Shown: positions 7,045-15,705 of the stretch, piece by piece
Layout: the number at the start of each line of letters is the position of its first letter
Numbering within the stretch: position 1 is the first letter of the stretch
Notes under the pieces: generated by a model
Told to the model about the DNA's origin: nothing
Seen by the model: only the letters and a program-made list of their open reading frames with translations
The model's database searches: none
Translations under genes and position numbers: made by a program
From: Melghirimyces algeriensis
GTDB taxonomy: Bacteria; Bacillota; Bacilli; Thermoactinomycetales; DSM-45169
Assembly (NCBI RefSeq): GCF_900182565.1
Contig: NZ_FXTI01000009.1
Span: 1 to 64,000, forward strand
Length of the DNA: 64,000 nt
Direction of reading: 5' to 3'

Positions 7045-7854
7045 ATGAGTGAACTACATCAGGATGCGATGGATGTATTGCGCGAAACCAGTCGGACGTT
7101 CTTCATTCCGATCAGTCGTCTGCCTTCCGGTTTAAAAGAAGCCGTTGCATCCTCATATCTCTGTATGAGGGCAATAGACGAAATCGAGGATCATCCTCAA
7201 CTCCCGGCTGAAACAAAAATAAACCTATTGTGTTCAATCAGTACAACCTTAAAGGGACCTTTCCGTGACGCTGATTTAAAGGCGATTGTTGAACCCTATC
7301 AGTCCGACTTGCCAGAGGTTACTCTACGTATGGATGAATGGGCAAAGTTGGTTCCTTCCTCCATTCAATCAGATATTTACCATTCCACAGCAACCATGGC
7401 CAAAGGCATGGCTGAATGGGTTTCCAAGGGGTGGAATATCCAAACCAAAGAGGATTTGGATGATTATACCTATTATGTAGCCGGTTTGGTTGGTGTATTG
7501 CTCAACGATCTCTGGAACTGGTATGATGGAACCCAATTGGATCAAGAGTTGGCTGTTGCCTATGGTCGAGGACTACAGGCGGTGAATATTATTCGCAACC
7601 GGGAGGAAGATCTCTCCCGTGGCGTCGATTATTTCCCTGAGGGTTGGAACCTGTCAGAAATGTTTACATATGCCCGACGCAATCTTGCGTTGGCGGATAC
7701 TTACACGGAAAATATTCAGTCCCTTCCCGTACTGGATTTCTGCAAAATCCCGTTGGTGCTCGCCCATGGTACACTTCAGGCTTTGGAAGCGGGTGAGGAA
7801 AAACTGAGCCGGGATGATGTAAAGGACTTGGTTAAAAAGGCCATTGGAGAGTAA
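7045..7854 (+). CDS. Squalene/phytoene synthase family protein
   Basis: A 269-residue all-helical trans-isoprenyl enzyme-like protein. Family members condense two prenyl diphosphates head to head; the Bacillus relative YisP acts as a farnesyl diphosphatase. The first aspartate-rich motif is present as RAIDEIEDH (D45, D49). In the second motif, normally NIxRDxxED, the sequence is NIIRNREED, so the first Asp is replaced by Asn185. The nearby SRGVDYFP segment is intact. This may mean altered or lost synthase activity. No carotenoid or hopanoid genes adjoin it. The start ATG has GGAGG nine bases upstream. Confidence 0.85.
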   Translation: MSELHQDAMDVLRETSRTFFIPISRLPSGLKEAVASSYLCMRAIDEIEDHPQLPAETKINLLCSISTTLKGPFRDADLKAIVEPYQSDLPEVTLRMDEWAKLVPSSIQSDIYHSTATMAKGMAEWVSKGWNIQTKEDLDDYTYYVAGLVGVLLNDLWNWYDGTQLDQELAVAYGRGLQAVNIIRNREEDLSRGVDYFPEGWNLSEMFTYARRNLALADTYTENIQSLPVLDFCKIPLVLAHGTLQALEAGEEKLSRDDVKDLVKKAIGE

Positions 7855-7867
7855 CTAGAAACATGCT

Positions 7868-7899
7868 AGACCGTCCAATGATTGGACGGTCTCTTTTTG
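7868..7899 (+). terminator. Terminator after prenyl synthase-family gene
   Basis: The stem AGACCGTCCA/TGGACGGTCT is followed by CTTTTTG. Confidence 0.9.
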
Positions 7900-8115
7900 T
7901 TGAATGTTTTACCCAAAAGTGAGCCCAAAAGTGATAAGATACACAAAAATCGTTTTTATCCTTTTTTGATCAATCGAGAGTAGCTGTGGACCCAAAGAAA
8001 GCGCTTGGGATATTGAAGAATCTGCCGGAGCAAAAGGTGCGGGGAACGGAAATTGGCTCCCCACACTTTGTAGCCAAACCCCGTAATAGCCACGAAAAGA
8101 AACTGAGGTGATGGT

Positions 8116-10185
8116 ATGTCAACGGATAAACAAATCGCTCGTTCTGTCTGCCCCTTGGATTGCCCGGACACCTGTGGTTTACAGGTTACTCTGAAGGAAG
8201 GACGAATTAGCAAAGTGGACGGAGATCCGGATCACCCGATCACCCAAGGTACCATCTGTCATAAAGTACGCCACTTCCCCAATCGGGTCTACCATCCAGA
8301 TCGACTCCTTTACCCGATGAAACGGGTTGGGCCTAAAGGAGAAGGAGTCTTTGAACGCATTTCCTGGGAAGAGGCTTTAAATGAAATCGTCACCCGTTTT
8401 AAGGAAACCATTCGGGACTACGGAGCGGAATCGATTCTGCCTTACAGTTTTTATGGAAATATGGGTCTGGTCAGTAACGGAGGAATGGACCGACGTTTTT
8501 TTCATCGACTGGGTGCCAGTCGATTAAAGCGAACCATCTGTAATACTGCAGGCAGTGAGGGATTTCAGTATACCATGGGTGTACCAGGAACTGTTGATCC
8601 CGAAGATACAGTCCACAGTCGCTATATCATCTTATGGGGTGGAGATTTTGTCAGCACCAATATGCACCAGATGATATTTCTGAAAAAAGCGCGTCAGCGG
8701 GGGGCCAAAATTGTCACTATCGATATCCGGCGTACTCGAACTGCCCGATGGGCGGATGAATTTGTGCAACTCTATCCTGGAACAGATGCTGCTCTCGCCT
8801 TAGGAATCATGAATATAATTATCAATGAAGGACTTACGAATGATGACTTCATCCAAACGTTCACCACAGGCTGGAAAGCATTCCAGGAACGTGTCAAGGA
8901 GTATCCACCGGATGCTGTAGCCCGAATCACCGGAGTCCCGGCAGATACCATCCAGAGACTGGCCTATGAGTATGCCAAGACATCCCCCTCCTTGATCCGG
9001 ATTGGAAATGGCCTTCAACATCACGACAACGGGGGAATGACCATCCGCACCATCGCATGCCTTCCGGCACTGACAGGACAGTGGAAATATCCAGGTGGCG
9101 GAGCTTTAAAAGGAAACGGTTTTTTCTCCGTAAACAAAGAAAGGCTGGAACGACCCGACCTGTTACCGAACCCTGAGGTACGCAGCATCAATATGAATCA
9201 TTTGGGTAGCGTTCTGCTTACTGCCGAGCCACCTGTGAAATGCTTGTTTGTATATAGCTCCAATCCGGCCGTTGTCGCTCCTGATCAAGAGAAGGTCATT
9301 CGTGGACTTCTTCGAGAAGACCTGTTCACTATCGTTCACGATTTGTTTGTTACAGATACAGCCAAGTATGCAGACCTGATCCTCCCTGCAACCAGCCATT
9401 TTGAAAATTTGGATGTTTACAAGTCCTATTGGCACCTGTATGTTCAATTATCCCGTCCTGTTATTCCACCTCAGGGAGAGGCTTGGTCCAACCACTACCT
9501 CTTTCAAACATTGGCTAACAAGATGGGATTTACAGAATCTTGTTTTCAAGATGAGCCGGAAGAGATGATTCGTCAGATCCTGGACAATCCGGACAATCCC
9601 TATATGAAAGAACTTTCCTATGAACAGTTGCAAAAAGAGGGCATTGTAAAACTGGATCACAAAAAAGCTCCCATCTATCCGGATCACTTATCGAAACCGG
9701 AAGGTAAAATCAATCTCTTTAGCAATACCATGAAAAGCAGAGGGATGGACCCGCTTCCATCATATGCACCTGTAAAAGAAGGACGGGATGGAACAGGTGC
9801 TTACCAGGAAGCGTATCCATTTATGTTGATCTCTCCTCCCAACCACCAATTTATCAATTCTAGCATGGGCAATATCTCTAATCTTCGCAAGATGGAACGA
9901 AAACCGGAGTTGGAGGTTCACCCTACAGATGCTCAAAACATCGGACTGAACGCCGGTGACATCGCATGTGTCAAGAACCACCGAGGAAGCTGCCTGCTCA
10001 CCGTCAAAGTTACTGAAGATGTCCTCCCTGGTGTAGTTGTTGCACCCGGTTTGTGGTGGCATGATGCGCATCCAGCAAGAAAAGGGGGTATTAACCGACT
10101 GACACCGGATCGGGAGGCAGATATGGGAGGAGGTGCCGTCTTTTTTTCCACTGCTGTCACAGTGGAAAAAAAGACGTCCCCATAG
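8116..10185 (+). CDS. Molybdopterin-dependent oxidoreductase with one [4Fe-4S] cluster
   Basis: A 689-residue member of the formate dehydrogenase/DMSO reductase superfamily, closest in style to the YoaE/YyaE group. The N-terminus binds a [4Fe-4S] cluster through C12, C16, C20 and C48 (CPLDCPDTCG...TICHK). The bis-MGD domains follow, with IILWGGDFVSTNMHQ, GNGLQHHDNGG and the C-terminal dinucleotide-binding beta barrel (INSSMGNISNLRKMER onward). No twin-arginine signal is seen, so it acts in the cytosol. No electron-transfer subunit or Moco genes are nearby. Substrate unknown. ATG 8116 is preceded by AGGTGAT. The 218-base leader shows no recognisable riboswitch. Confidence 0.92.
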   Translation: MSTDKQIARSVCPLDCPDTCGLQVTLKEGRISKVDGDPDHPITQGTICHKVRHFPNRVYHPDRLLYPMKRVGPKGEGVFERISWEEALNEIVTRFKETIRDYGAESILPYSFYGNMGLVSNGGMDRRFFHRLGASRLKRTICNTAGSEGFQYTMGVPGTVDPEDTVHSRYIILWGGDFVSTNMHQMIFLKKARQRGAKIVTIDIRRTRTARWADEFVQLYPGTDAALALGIMNIIINEGLTNDDFIQTFTTGWKAFQERVKEYPPDAVARITGVPADTIQRLAYEYAKTSPSLIRIGNGLQHHDNGGMTIRTIACLPALTGQWKYPGGGALKGNGFFSVNKERLERPDLLPNPEVRSINMNHLGSVLLTAEPPVKCLFVYSSNPAVVAPDQEKVIRGLLREDLFTIVHDLFVTDTAKYADLILPATSHFENLDVYKSYWHLYVQLSRPVIPPQGEAWSNHYLFQTLANKMGFTESCFQDEPEEMIRQILDNPDNPYMKELSYEQLQKEGIVKLDHKKAPIYPDHLSKPEGKINLFSNTMKSRGMDPLPSYAPVKEGRDGTGAYQEAYPFMLISPPNHQFINSSMGNISNLRKMERKPELEVHPTDAQNIGLNAGDIACVKNHRGSCLLTVKVTEDVLPGVVVAPGLWWHDAHPARKGGINRLTPDREADMGGGAVFFSTAVTVEKKTSP

Positions 10186-10209
10186 AAAAACATACTATTG
10201 TTGCACAAA

Positions 10210-10248
10210 AACCGCTCCACCTATCATCATAACGGTGAGCGGTTTTTT
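10210..10248. terminator. Bidirectional terminator between oxidoreductase and lysozyme genes
   Basis: The stem AACCGCT/AGCGGTT has T-runs on both strands and lies between convergent genes. Confidence 0.85.
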
Positions 10249-10289
10249 GATCGCCTTCGATCTGATTGATCTATCCATAACACGAAGAG

Positions 10290-10991
10290 TCAACGGAAGG
10301 ATTTATTGAACTGTTCCAGATCTCCGTGGAATACATTGATATCCACATAAGTATCAATGCCGTCCACTCTTCCCCGGTTGCTGTATTGCCAAAAGATCCA
10401 TGGACGGTCTCCCAAAGTGGGAAACTTGACAACATCCCGAATCCAGAGATCATAATCTTTAAAGAATCCTTCCACATAGGTATGATAGGTATCATAGGTT
10501 ACATATAAGATCGGCTTTTTTCCATAGTGTTTTTCCATTTCCGTCGCCATTTCTTTTAACTGCCGTCTAACATCTTCCTTGTCATGATTCAGGTGGATTT
10601 CCAAATCAATCACAGGGGGCAGACTGTCCGGTTCCTTGGGTACCGTTTGAATAAAGTTTTCAGCCTGCTTTTTGCCTGAACTTCGCATGGAAAAGAAGTG
10701 ATAGGCACCGGTTAACATCCCATTCTTCCGCGCTTCTTTCCAATTGGTTTGAAACTGGTGATCGATAAAGTCATGACCTTCTGTTGCTTTCATAAAGACA
10801 AACTGAAATTCATTTTCCTTTTGAACTATCTCCCAATCAATCGTTCCCTGATGATGGGACACATCCAGCCCCTTGACTTCATAGTGCATAGAGAACAAAT
10901 CGTTATGCCAGATGATCCCTTTATACTCCAAAACACCGATAATCAAAAGAGCGCACAAAATGATACTGATGATCAGAATCTTTCGTTTCAT
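10290..10991 (-). CDS. Membrane-anchored GH25 lysozyme (muramidase)
   Basis: A 233-residue cell-wall hydrolase. An N-terminal hydrophobic segment (ILIISIILCALLIIGVL) without a clear cleavage site suggests a membrane anchor with the catalytic domain outside. The GH25 domain starts at VKGLDVSHHQGTIDW and contains the PPVIDLEIHL motif with the catalytic Asp/Glu pair, plus KPILYVTYDTY and DLWIRD. GH25 enzymes cleave the MurNAc-GlcNAc bond. The start ATG 10991 is preceded by GTGAGG; a GTG four codons upstream is less likely. Confidence 0.9.
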   Translation of the reverse strand: MKRKILIISIILCALLIIGVLEYKGIIWHNDLFSMHYEVKGLDVSHHQGTIDWEIVQKENEFQFVFMKATEGHDFIDHQFQTNWKEARKNGMLTGAYHFFSMRSSGKKQAENFIQTVPKEPDSLPPVIDLEIHLNHDKEDVRRQLKEMATEMEKHYGKKPILYVTYDTYHTYVEGFFKDYDLWIRDVVKFPTLGDRPWIFWQYSNRGRVDGIDTYVDINVFHGDLEQFNKSFR

Positions 10992-11022
10992 AAAATGCCT
11001 CACTTATCTTTTAAAATAAACC

Positions 11023-11925
11023 CTAAGCTTCTTGTGGCAGATATTTAAAACGAATCCGCTTTTCATACCGATACTGCACCAGAAATTGGGCAGCCGCCAC
11101 AGAGAGAGGCAGGACGAAAACAATAAACACCAATGCCAATGGAATTCCAACCAGCACCATAATGATAAATATCACGTTTTGAGAAAGGAAAAGCTTCAGT
11201 ACAGCGATAATAAGGATGATCACCCCACTAAACGCTAAATACACAAAATTGAGCCCAATAAAAATAACCCCTGCCAGCAACACAGAAAGCAAACTGTGAC
11301 CAAAATGGCGAAAGACAACATGAAAGGTACGTTTGATGGACTCCCAAACCCGCAAATCATCATGAACTAAAATAGCAGGAGCAATCAAATAGAATAGACT
11401 GGCAAAAATAAACAAGATGAACATAAAAAAAATAGCAGATATCATTAAAACGGGACTTTCTCCGAACATTTCTTCCAATATAATGATTCCAACCACAGGA
11501 ATATATAATGGAAGCAAGATGAACATCATCAATAAATATTGGCCAGTCAGCCTCCACATAAAACGCAAACCCTGGGAAAAGTACGTCCCGATTTTGGCGA
11601 CTCTTTCCCGGAGAATCTGAGCTCCCATTCCATAGATTCCACCGTTTAAAAAGCAGGAAACGGCAACCGAGAAAACAACAAGTCCCAAATATAAAAGAAC
11701 GACAACGATAAAGCCAAACATGCTTAACCCAGCTATGATTTCATCCATCATTTCTGAGCTGAAGGACTCTTCAGCGATCCCTAGGCCACCAGCCATCAGT
11801 ATAATGGGAAGCACCAGGATAATCATTGAAAGGTAAAAAGCACTGTATCCTGCTAAATAACCAAGAAAATTGGCAAAACCCATTTTTAAACCGTGTTGCC
11901 TTAACAATGAAAAATATGAAGGCAT
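11023..11925 (-). CDS. Multipass membrane protein of unknown function
   Basis: A 300-residue protein with about six hydrophobic segments. The spacing resembles the DUF975/glycerophosphodiester phosphodiesterase membrane-domain superfamily: paired long helices and amphipathic stretches such as VWESIKRTFHVVFRHFG. The start ATG 11925 follows AGGAGGGG. It may be co-transcribed with the lysozyme 31 bases downstream. No catalytic motif is visible. Confidence 0.75.
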   Translation of the reverse strand: MPSYFSLLRQHGLKMGFANFLGYLAGYSAFYLSMIILVLPIILMAGGLGIAEESFSSEMMDEIIAGLSMFGFIVVVLLYLGLVVFSVAVSCFLNGGIYGMGAQILRERVAKIGTYFSQGLRFMWRLTGQYLLMMFILLPLYIPVVGIIILEEMFGESPVLMISAIFFMFILFIFASLFYLIAPAILVHDDLRVWESIKRTFHVVFRHFGHSLLSVLLAGVIFIGLNFVYLAFSGVIILIIAVLKLFLSQNVIFIIMVLVGIPLALVFIVFVLPLSVAAAQFLVQYRYEKRIRFKYLPQEA

Positions 11926-12088
11926 TCTTTCCCCTCCTGAAATCAACCTTTCTTTTAAGAAAACAAATCTTATCTTATCATATAAAAAGAAATAATGGTA
12001 GAAATTCACACAAAATAAATGGAAGATAAACAGGAATTCTTATCTAATAGTAGAATTAATATAACAGCACACCGAAGGAGGCGTCCAT

Positions 12089-12772
12089 GTGGAACCATTT
12101 CATTCCGTCCCTCAAGAAGCCATCGATCATATTTCTTCCATGATCGCATCCGGTCAGATTCAGGATCATTATCCTTTGCTTGGTGAAGGGCTGAGTGGTA
12201 AAGTCTACGAATTTGAAAGGTTCGCTGTGAAAGTATTTAAGGAAGATAGCAGTGAACGTCAGGATCATTGGATACTGAATCAGTTACAGAGCCATCCGTC
12301 TTTTCCAACGCTGTACCATTATGAAGATCAGTTTATGGTTATGGATAAAGTCAATGGATTTACCATGGCTCAGGTGATGAAGAGCGGGGAGAATGTTAGG
12401 GATTCATACTATACTCAGATTGAAGACTGTGTGGAACACTGCTATCGTCAGGGAATCATCGCTAAAGACCTTCATTTAAACAATATTATGATCGATCAGA
12501 ATAATCATATCAAAATTGTGGATGTCGGTCGGTTCCATTCAACAGACCAGAAAAAAGTCTTCCATGATCGCCTTACGGAAGACCTTGAAGATCTGAAATA
12601 CTGCCTATTCAGTTACTCTTCTTCCAAAAGACGAAAACGTCGTCGTCATCGTCGTTATAAATCATCCAGTTCCTATTCCCGAAGCTACTCCTACTCATCA
12701 CGTTCTTACTCCTCATCCCGGCGCAAATACCGGAAAACGTACAAAAAGATTCGAAAGCTTTTCTCCACCTAA
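12089..12772 (+). CDS. Small serine/threonine kinase-like protein with an Arg/Ser/Tyr-rich tail
   Basis: A 227-residue protein starting at GTG 12089 with AAGGAGG seven bases upstream. Residues 30-150 form a minimal kinase fold: glycine loop LGEGLSGKVY, catalytic lysine in FAVKVF (K48), catalytic loop IIAKDLHLNNIM (D127), and metal-binding DVG in place of DFG (D145). It resembles the small YrzF/YbdM-type kinases of Bacillus. Residues 174-227 are a highly basic, low-complexity tail of Ser, Arg, Lys and Tyr with RSYSYSSRSYSSSRRKY, resembling eukaryotic SR domains. The tail could be autophosphorylated or bind nucleic acid or polyanions. Substrate unknown. Confidence 0.8.
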   Translation: MEPFHSVPQEAIDHISSMIASGQIQDHYPLLGEGLSGKVYEFERFAVKVFKEDSSERQDHWILNQLQSHPSFPTLYHYEDQFMVMDKVNGFTMAQVMKSGENVRDSYYTQIEDCVEHCYRQGIIAKDLHLNNIMIDQNNHIKIVDVGRFHSTDQKKVFHDRLTEDLEDLKYCLFSYSSSKRRKRRRHRRYKSSSSYSRSYSYSSRSYSSSRRKYRKTYKKIRKLFST

Positions 12773-12776
12773 TTGC

Positions 12777-12810
12777 AAAAAACGCCCAGCCATCAAGCCG
12801 GGCGTTTTTT
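12777..12810. terminator. Bidirectional terminator after the kinase gene
   Basis: The stem AACGCCC/GGGCGTT has a T-run on the plus strand and TTTTTTGC on the minus strand. Confidence 0.9.
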
Positions 12811-12817
12811 ATGGTCG

Positions 12818-13143
12818 TTAAGGGTTTGATCCTATCCTTTGAGTGTGGGATACATTCCGAAAAGCCCTAAGATCAGGAGCATTGGAAAGGGATAGTATGT
12901 CTGTAGCTTCATAGGTTTCCACCGCTTCATACAACGCTTCCAAAGCTGGAGTGACCGACCCAGCATCCGTTTTTTTCACTTTTTCAAGAAGCCTTCTGCC
13001 TTGGCCATGGATGATTCAATCGATTGATAGGGTTCAGGAGAGGTTTCTTCGATTCTCAATATGGGAATCGTCCATTCACAAGTAAATCCATACATCCCAC
13101 TTGTGGAATAATGGAAAAACAAATCCTTCATTGTTCGTGACAT
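12818..13143 (-). pseudogene. Possible frameshifted hypothetical gene
   Basis: On the minus strand a frame from about 13143 encodes MSRTMKDLFFHYSTSGMYGF through SSMAKAEGFLKK and stops at 12976. The next frame continues plausibly as EKVKKTDAGSVTPALEALYE and remains open to 12818. The join reads like one protein broken near 12980-12990. No ribosome binding site or family is clear, so this may be spurious. Confidence 0.25.
12832..12912 (-). CDS. Possible 26-residue membrane peptide
   Basis: ATG 12912 opens a short frame MKLQTYYPFPMLLILGLFGM with a six-residue tail. It is one hydrophobic helix with a short polar end, directly before a terminator that works on this strand. The ribosome binding site is weak (GGTGGAAACC), so the gene is uncertain. 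Confidence 0.3.
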   Translation of the reverse strand: MKLQTYYPFPMLLILGLFGMYPTLKG

Positions 13144-13272
13144 TGGATCATGGATCTTGATTTTTATCTCCAAATCGGAAAGTGGTTTTATGATACAATA
13201 AAGACCCTGGGAAGAGTTGACCCAAGGTTTTTTCCGGGTTGAAGGTTTATTTGAAAGGACGGCACTCAAGTA

Positions 13273-13755
13273 ATGTATTCCAACATATTGGACAACTATC
13301 CACTCTGGGCTGCATTGACGGCAATTGTCTCCGCTCAAATGCTAAAAATTGCTTGGAATTACACCGTTACTCGTCAATGGAATCCGAAATGGTTCCTAAA
13401 CGCCGGCGGGATGCCAAGCAGCCATACCGCAGCCGTCACCTCTCTTGCAACAGCTGTCGGCATATGGGAAGGGTGGGGATCTTCCCTGTTCGCCATCACC
13501 ACCATACTGGCGATTATTGTGATGTATGATGCAACGGGCGTTCGCCGGCAAGCGGGTATGCATGCACAGATCCTGAACCAACTCGCTGAGGACTTTGCTC
13601 AAGTATTGGAGGAGCTTCGACATATTAAACAAAAATCACCCCGTGAAACCGGAGTGAAGTTAAAGGAAATATTGGGACACCAGCCAATTGAGGTGTTTGT
13701 GGGAGCTTGGTATGGAATTGGTATTGCCCTCATTTTGTACTTCCTTTGGACTTAA
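13273..13755 (+). CDS. Divergent PAP2 family protein (YuiD-like, DUF212)
   Basis: A 160-residue integral membrane protein with about four hydrophobic segments. It carries the DUF212 signature NAGGMPSSHTAAV and VMYDATGVRRQAG, equivalent to the phosphatase motifs of PAP2 enzymes (PSSH, then a D/RxAG region). Related proteins are proposed lipid phosphate phosphatases; YuiD is uncharacterised. The stop overlaps the convergent acetyltransferase gene by four bases. A possible -10 box lies in GATACAATAAAG about 75 bases upstream. Confidence 0.88.
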   Translation: MYSNILDNYPLWAALTAIVSAQMLKIAWNYTVTRQWNPKWFLNAGGMPSSHTAAVTSLATAVGIWEGWGSSLFAITTILAIIVMYDATGVRRQAGMHAQILNQLAEDFAQVLEELRHIKQKSPRETGVKLKEILGHQPIEVFVGAWYGIGIALILYFLWT

Positions 13756-14315
13756 AGAAAACGGGCCATAAACACTTCATCCACATACTTTCCATCAAAG
13801 ATCGCCTGACGGCGACGGCAACCTTCCACCCGAAAGCCGTATTTGCGATACAAGCGGATCGCTCGATCATTTGTATCCCAAACGTCCAGATTAATCTTCT
13901 CAATACCGTGTTTTTTCGCCCAGTTGATGGTATACTCCATTAACTTTTTACCCAGTCCCATCCCCCGATAACCAGGAGTTAACCACGTTCGAAACTGGGC
14001 TGTGTGGTGGCTGATTCCCTTAGAACCCCGCTTTAACTGAGCTGAACCTGCAATCTTGCCATCCACTTTTACAACCGCATACATGCCCTCAGAATCTCGA
14101 ATCTCTTTAATCTCTCTTCGTTTTTCACGGATATCTGGAAGGTCATCCGGAGTTTCGTCCAGATAGACTTCTTCCTGTACCACGCGGGCAAAACGTTTTC
14201 TTAGCTCCTCCGCATCCTCCGGTACAGCTTGACGGATGATCACTTGATGCCCTTTTACCCGATAGTTATTTTTCTCCAGATGCTTACTTGCCATTTGTTT
14301 TAAGTCAACAACCAT
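13752..14315 (-). CDS. GNAT family N-acetyltransferase
   Basis: A 187-residue acetyltransferase. The acetyl-CoA loop is PGYRGMGLGKKLM and the C-terminal part has NLDVWDTNDRAIRLYRKYGF, as in RimI/PhnO-like GNAT proteins that acetylate small amines or protein N-termini. AAGGAG lies about 10 bases before ATG 14315. Acceptor unknown. Its 3' end overlaps the convergent YuiD-like gene. Confidence 0.87.
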   Translation of the reverse strand: MVVDLKQMASKHLEKNNYRVKGHQVIIRQAVPEDAEELRKRFARVVQEEVYLDETPDDLPDIREKRREIKEIRDSEGMYAVVKVDGKIAGSAQLKRGSKGISHHTAQFRTWLTPGYRGMGLGKKLMEYTINWAKKHGIEKINLDVWDTNDRAIRLYRKYGFRVEGCRRRQAIFDGKYVDEVFMARFL

Positions 14316-14373
14316 AGATTGAGACTCCTTTCACGCGGATCGAAAAAACTTGTGATACAAAGGGGTGCAACCG

Positions 14374-15180
14374 ATGCAACGAATTGCTTCCATCTGCCCA
14401 AGCAACACGGAAATCCTTTGGTCACTGGGCTTGGGCAATCAGATCGTCGGTGTGGATAATTACTCCGATTGGCCGCCTGCTCTCGATCACCTTCCACGGC
14501 TTGGTCCCGACTTAAAAATTGACATGGATAAACTGAAAGCCCTTCAACCTGACTGGGTATTGGCCTCTCTTAGTGTTCCCGGAATGGAAAAAAACATTGA
14601 AGCCCTCGAAAAAACAGGGATCCCTTTTATCGTTCTTGAGGCGGGCCGACTGGAAGACATCCCGTCCGATTTCATTAAAGTGGCCCAGTTCGCCGGGATC
14701 GAACAGCGAGGGCGACAAATGGCCGATCAATTTAAAGAAAAATTGGAATCGATTCACAAAAATGTCCCCCATCATTCAGCTGCTCCCCGGCTTTACTGGG
14801 AGTGGTGGCCCAAGCCCGTATTTACCCCTGGAAGAGAAAACTGGCTTACAGATTTAAGCCAGATCGTAGGTGGGAAAAATATATTTGGAGATGAGAAAGG
14901 GCAGACCGTCAAAACCGACTGGAAATCGGTGGCAGACCGACATCCGGATCTTACCCTGATTGTATGGACTGGGGTACCAAAGGAAAAGATCCGCAAGGAA
15001 AAAATAACCGGTCGCCCACCCTGGCAAGGTCTCCCTTTTGCTGAAGAGCACCGCGTTCATATTTTGGAAGAAGGATGGTACTGTCGCCCCTCCCCTCGCA
15101 TTCTTACAGGGGTGGAACATCTCGCTCATGTGCTGTATCCGGACCGATTTCAGCCCCCAAATCCAGAGCAACCCATCTAA
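14374..15180 (+). CDS. Cobalamin/siderophore-type (BtuF-fold) binding protein lacking a signal peptide
   Basis: A 268-residue protein of the TroA/BtuF substrate-binding superfamily: RIASICPSNTEILWSLGLGN at the start, GVDNYSDWP, a central helix, then WWPKPVFTPGRENWLTDL and PPWQGLPFAEEHRVHILEEG. The N-terminus starts directly with the first beta strand. No signal peptide or lipobox is present, and no permease or ATPase adjoins it. It is therefore probably cytosolic and may act in cobalamin or metal handling rather than classical import. ATG 14374 is preceded by AAGGGGTG. Confidence 0.82.
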   Translation: MQRIASICPSNTEILWSLGLGNQIVGVDNYSDWPPALDHLPRLGPDLKIDMDKLKALQPDWVLASLSVPGMEKNIEALEKTGIPFIVLEAGRLEDIPSDFIKVAQFAGIEQRGRQMADQFKEKLESIHKNVPHHSAAPRLYWEWWPKPVFTPGRENWLTDLSQIVGGKNIFGDEKGQTVKTDWKSVADRHPDLTLIVWTGVPKEKIRKEKITGRPPWQGLPFAEEHRVHILEEGWYCRPSPRILTGVEHLAHVLYPDRFQPPNPEQPI

Positions 15181-15182
15181 CG

Positions 15183-15229
15183 AAAAAAGGGGATTTTGCA
15201 ATGCTTATAGCTTGCAAAATCCCCTTTTT
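15183..15229. terminator. Long bidirectional terminator
   Basis: An 18-bp inverted repeat AAAAAGGGGATTTTGCAA, with its complement ending in TTTTT, lies between convergent genes. Confidence 0.92.
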
Positions 15230-15240
15230 CGCCTTCATCA

Positions 15241-15501
15241 TTAAAACATGCGATATCCTTTTTTCCGCATAAATCGAATCGTCCAGGCACCACCGATGAT
15301 TCCAATCATTCCCACAGACAGCATGAGATAATCTCCACTCTTCATATCAAAAGAATAAAAACAGTAACCGAGAAGTCCCAGATACAATATCAAAGGCAAC
15401 CATGTGGTTTTTAAAATCATATTCAGGATAAACGAGATCCCAAAAGCCAAAAAGGCAAACAACGGAACCCCGATCACATATTGAACCAGACCCATATTCA
15501 T
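15241..15501 (-). CDS. YuiB-like small membrane protein
   Basis: An 86-residue protein with three hydrophobic segments (VIGVPLFAFLAFGISFILNM, PLILYLGLLGYCFYSF, LMLSVGMIGIIGGAW). Size, the LNMIL.. motif and context near ndh and yumC fit YuiB of B. subtilis, whose function is unknown. GGAGG lies nine bases before ATG 15501. Confidence 0.7.
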   Translation of the reverse strand: MNMGLVQYVIGVPLFAFLAFGISFILNMILKTTWLPLILYLGLLGYCFYSFDMKSGDYLMLSVGMIGIIGGAWTIRFMRKKGYRMF

Positions 15502-15705
15502 TGAAAATTGCCTCCATCCTCAACCGCCATACAACCAAGGCATTATTTCTCAGGATATTGTAACACAGTTTCCCCTCATCAGGCGACGTGTGAAGAAATG
15601 AACAACTTGTGGCATTCTGCCGACAATCCTTGGTCATCGTTTGCGAGAGCCCATTCCTTTCGATACAATGAGTTGTGATGTTGTAAACAAGAGGGGGTAC
15701 ATAAC

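Noticed and set aside
7900..8115. Possible molybdenum cofactor riboswitch upstream of the molybdopterin oxidoreductase
   Set aside because: No conserved Moco riboswitch elements could be matched by eye; only a weak GGGGA/CTCCCC hairpin is present.
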